41,730 nucleotides of DNA, taken from the NCBI GenBank assembly GCA_014803985.1, contig JAAVAO010000049.1:1-41730 (forward strand), given 5' to 3'. Made by a program: the position numbers and the translations under genes. Below, piece after piece: positions 40,444 to 41,730 of this stretch. The stretch's first letter is position 1, and each line of letters begins with the position of its first letter. Origin of the DNA: Treponema sp. (GTDB lineage: Bacteria; Spirochaetota; Spirochaetia; Treponematales; Treponemataceae). The notes below the pieces were generated by a model. That model saw nothing but the letters and a program-made list of their open reading frames with translations. It was not told the origin of the DNA and did no database searches.

Positions 40444-40916
40444 TTTATTATAAATTTCTGAAGTTCTTTTGCATCAAAAAGTTTTTGAGTGTCAAGAATA
40501 ATTAAATAGTCATCGTCCTTATTTCTCGTCACTCCTATAATATATTCAGAGCCAATCCCCCCTTTCATTTGAGGTGCTTCTTGAATTTCAGTATTATTGA
40601 TAGAAACCACACGCGAAATTTTGTCAATGATAATTCCAATCTCTGTTCCGCTAATATTCAAAATGATAAAGCCACTTTCAAGCTCATCAAGTTCAGGACG
40701 AACACTGCCAACATCCAAATGGAAACGTCTATGCAAATCAATTATAGGAATAATCTCGCCACGAAGATTTAAAATCCCGACCATATAATACGGAGCATTT
40801 GGAATTGCACGTATATTTTGAATTTTCAAGATTTCCTTAACATCCATAATGTCAACGCCATATAATTCGTCTCCAAGATGAAATGTAACCAATTGCATCT
40901 GTGATTCATCTTCCAT
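40440..40916 (-). CDS. cheW: Chemotaxis coupling protein CheW
   Basis: About 158 residues from the ATG at 40916. It links chemoreceptors to CheA in the cytoplasm. The CheW domain is clear: LVTFHLGDELYGVDIMDVKEIL, NAPYYMVGILNLRGEIIPIIDL, FIILNISGTEIGIIIDKIS and YIIGVTRNKDDDYLIILDTQKL. An in-frame extension of 39 codons reaches an ATG at 41033 that has a better Shine-Dalgarno (GGAGG) than the inner start (GGGAGA); the extension encodes the repeated hairpin module and is not CheW-like. It heads the cheW-DegT-nadK-recN unit. Confidence 0.92.
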   Translation of the reverse strand: MEDESQMQLVTFHLGDELYGVDIMDVKEILKIQNIRAIPNAPYYMVGILNLRGEIIPIIDLHRRFHLDVGSVRPELDELESGFIILNISGTEIGIIIDKISRVVSINNTEIQEAPQMKGGIGSEYIIGVTRNKDDDYLIILDTQKLFDAKELQKFIIK

Positions 40917-41095
40917 AAATAAAATCTCCCATAAGAAATACTGCACAAACGGCAAACCACGGAGGGCAAAAATTGCAGTTTGCGAATGCAACGCATAAAC
41001 AAACTCAAAATGATAAAAACAACACATAGTCATTTTTATCAGCCTCCATAAAATAGCGAGGGCAATTCAAAAGCACAAATTACCACTCACTTTAT
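40917..41095 (-). promoter_or_regulatory. cheW leader with hairpin module
   Basis: From the promoter side: GGAGG, an ATG at 41033, a TGATAAAAA…TTTTTATCA stem, the ATGATAAAAA box (41010-41019 on plus), the AGTTTG…CAAACT hairpin (40977-41006) and the TTATGGGAGA ribosome-binding site. Confidence 0.55.
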
Positions 41096-41124
41096 AGAAT
41101 ACTACTAAAACCGTTATTTTGCAA
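41096..41124 (-). promoter_or_regulatory. Promoter of the cheW unit
   Basis: TTGCAA (41119-41124), a 17-base spacer and TATTCT (41096-41101) on the minus strand. Confidence 0.6.
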
Positions 41125-41406
41125 GAACCTTTGTCATCGCAGGAAAAGTAAAAGCACGGTAAAAACATCTCGTCTGCCCCGTTCTCTCATCTATATGCGA
41201 ACCATCCACGTCTCATAAAGGGGGAAAGGGAAAGCGACAACCCTCTGCGTTCCTTTCGTAGGTTTTCTCTTTCCCTTTCAATCCTTTTCTCTTTCCTTAT
41301 AAAAATTGGCGGGCAGGCGTTAGATTTTACAAACCTTGAGTTTCGTTTCGAAGCGCAAAAGACTACAAAACGTCCGTAAAGTCGAACAAAAATAAGGAGC
41401 AAAAAA
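41125..41406. other. Intergenic gap with a polypurine inverted repeat
   Basis: No convincing gene. GAAAGGGAAAG (41224-41234) and CTTTCCCTTTC (41269-41279) form a perfect 11-bp stem; pyrimidine-rich DNA and a weak TATAAA (41298) follow. Confidence 0.45.
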
Positions 41407-41490
41407 ATGCTGACAAAAAAGAAAAAAGAACGCTTGCTTTTCCAGCAAAATGATGCTATTTTAAATACAAATAGAGGCAATGAGATATGA
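41407..41490 (+). CDS. Small ORF (27 aa) upstream of the antitoxin
   Basis: MLTKKKKERLLFQQNDAILN followed by TNRGNEI. AAGGAG lies seven bases before the ATG, one of the best ribosome-binding sites in the window. The stop TGA overlaps the next ATG (ATGA). The peptide is basic and resembles nothing I know. Confidence 0.45.
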   Translation: MLTKKKKERLLFQQNDAILNTNRGNEI

Positions 41491-41564
41491 TAAAAGCACC
41501 GCACAACTCGCGCGGCACTTTCTTCTTGACTTTTTTATGGGAGGTACATAAATGGCTACATTAA
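41487..41564 (+). CDS. Leader peptide ORF (MIKAPHNSRGTF…), 25 aa, overlapping the antitoxin start
   Basis: It starts in an ATGA overlap with the 27-aa ORF, has GAGG nine bases upstream, and ends 13 bases inside the relB-like gene. MIKAPHxxRGTF is shared with the ORF at 36728. Its 3' half, TTCTTCTTGAC-TTTTTTATGGGAGG, is the same box that precedes the unknown gene at 36568. Confidence 0.4.
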   Translation: MIKAPHNSRGTFFLTFLWEVHKWLH

Positions 41565-41730
41565 GCGTAAGGCTTGACAACAAGACTAAGGACGATTTTG
41601 CAAAATTCTGTGACACGGTGGGAATGTCCGTTTCCACGCTCTTTTCGGTGTTCGCAAAGACGGTCGTGCGCGAGCAGAAAATCCCGTTTGAAATCTCGGC
41701 GAAAAACGATGCGGACGACGACGGGTTTTA
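41552..41730 (+). CDS. RelB/DinJ-family antitoxin, 3' end outside the window
   Basis: Fifty-nine codons are visible: MATLSVRLDNKTKDDFAKFC, then DTVGMSVSTLFSVFAKTVVR and EQKIPFEIS. This is the ribbon-helix-helix N-terminus of RelB/DinJ antitoxins (…LGMS.ST…F…VRE.KIPFE). A RelE/YafQ-type toxin would be expected downstream. GGGAGG lies seven bases before the ATG. The gene is visibly richer in G+C (many ACG, GTC, CGC and GAC codons) than its neighbours, which suggests transfer. Confidence 0.85.
   Translation, partial: MATLSVRLDNKTKDDFAKFCDTVGMSVSTLFSVFAKTVVREQKIPFEISAKNDADDDGF

Noticed and set aside
41187..41504. 105-codon frame on the minus strand rich in Phe, Arg and Ser
   Set aside because: Its composition follows the polypurine/polypyrimidine DNA, it lies opposite the small ORFs, and it has no good start signal.

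Overview
The window looks like chromosome of a treponeme (Spirochaetota, genus Treponema; I cannot name the species). The base composition is A+T-rich. Three things point to this genus. There is a spirochete-type flagellar cluster (FlbB, FliK, FlgD, FlgE) whose FlgE carries the lysinoalanine cross-linking residues Lys165, Cys178 and Asn179. The block murG-cvpA-holB-like-histidine kinase-NtrC-type regulator, and the block cheW-DegT-nadK-recN, match gene orders I recall from Treponema pallidum (memory, not a search). Lipoproteins have loose spirochetal lipoboxes. No rRNA, CRISPR array or prophage is visible; one tRNA (Phe) is.

Layout. 1-84: start of an Rpn-family nuclease/transposase gene running off the left edge. 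205-3518 (-): SH3-domain lipoprotein and an ABC-F ATPase. 3799-6029 (+): glgC and a YitT-family membrane protein. 6247-12658 (-): ankyrin protein, murG, cvpA, holB-like, sensor kinase and sigma-54 response regulator. 12695-13383: dispersed repeats, tRNA-Phe and the terminator of the flagellar unit. 13384-18802 (-): hexokinase, flbB, fliK, flgD, flgE as one unit. 19113-19364: repeats. 19407-20675 (+): orphan sugar-type substrate-binding lipoprotein. 20688-28559 (-): four overlapping genes for an adenylate cyclase, a FecR/FN3-like anchored protein, an outer-membrane barrel and a lipoprotein. 29070-32883 (+): HAD phosphatase, M18 aminopeptidase and a type II restriction-modification pair. 32912-34408 (-): cytidine deaminase and a LysM/degenerate LytM protein. 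34525-40916 (-): cheW, DegT-like protein without its lysine, nadK, recN, an unknown protein and an HD-domain protein. 41407-end (+): two tiny ORFs overlapping into a RelB/DinJ-like antitoxin gene cut by the right edge.

How it works together. The genes form compact operons with ATGA-type overlaps. Nine good vegetative promoters, and one weak one, can be read by eye. All have a spacer of exactly 17 bases. Two of them place the -10 box only 7 bases before the start codon, which predicts leaderless mRNAs.

The most unusual content is non-coding. A family of palindromic 5' leader modules (an ATGATAAAA/TTTTATCAT box, a GTTT/AAAC hairpin, a TATGGGAGG Shine-Dalgarno box and leader peptides starting MIKAPH..RGTF) precedes hexokinase, an unknown gene, cheW and the relB-like gene. 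A second family of two-hairpin repeats (CTAGCCAGTTTTG core) sits in other gaps. A G9 tract lies ten bases upstream of the cyclase-operon promoter and could make it phase-variable.
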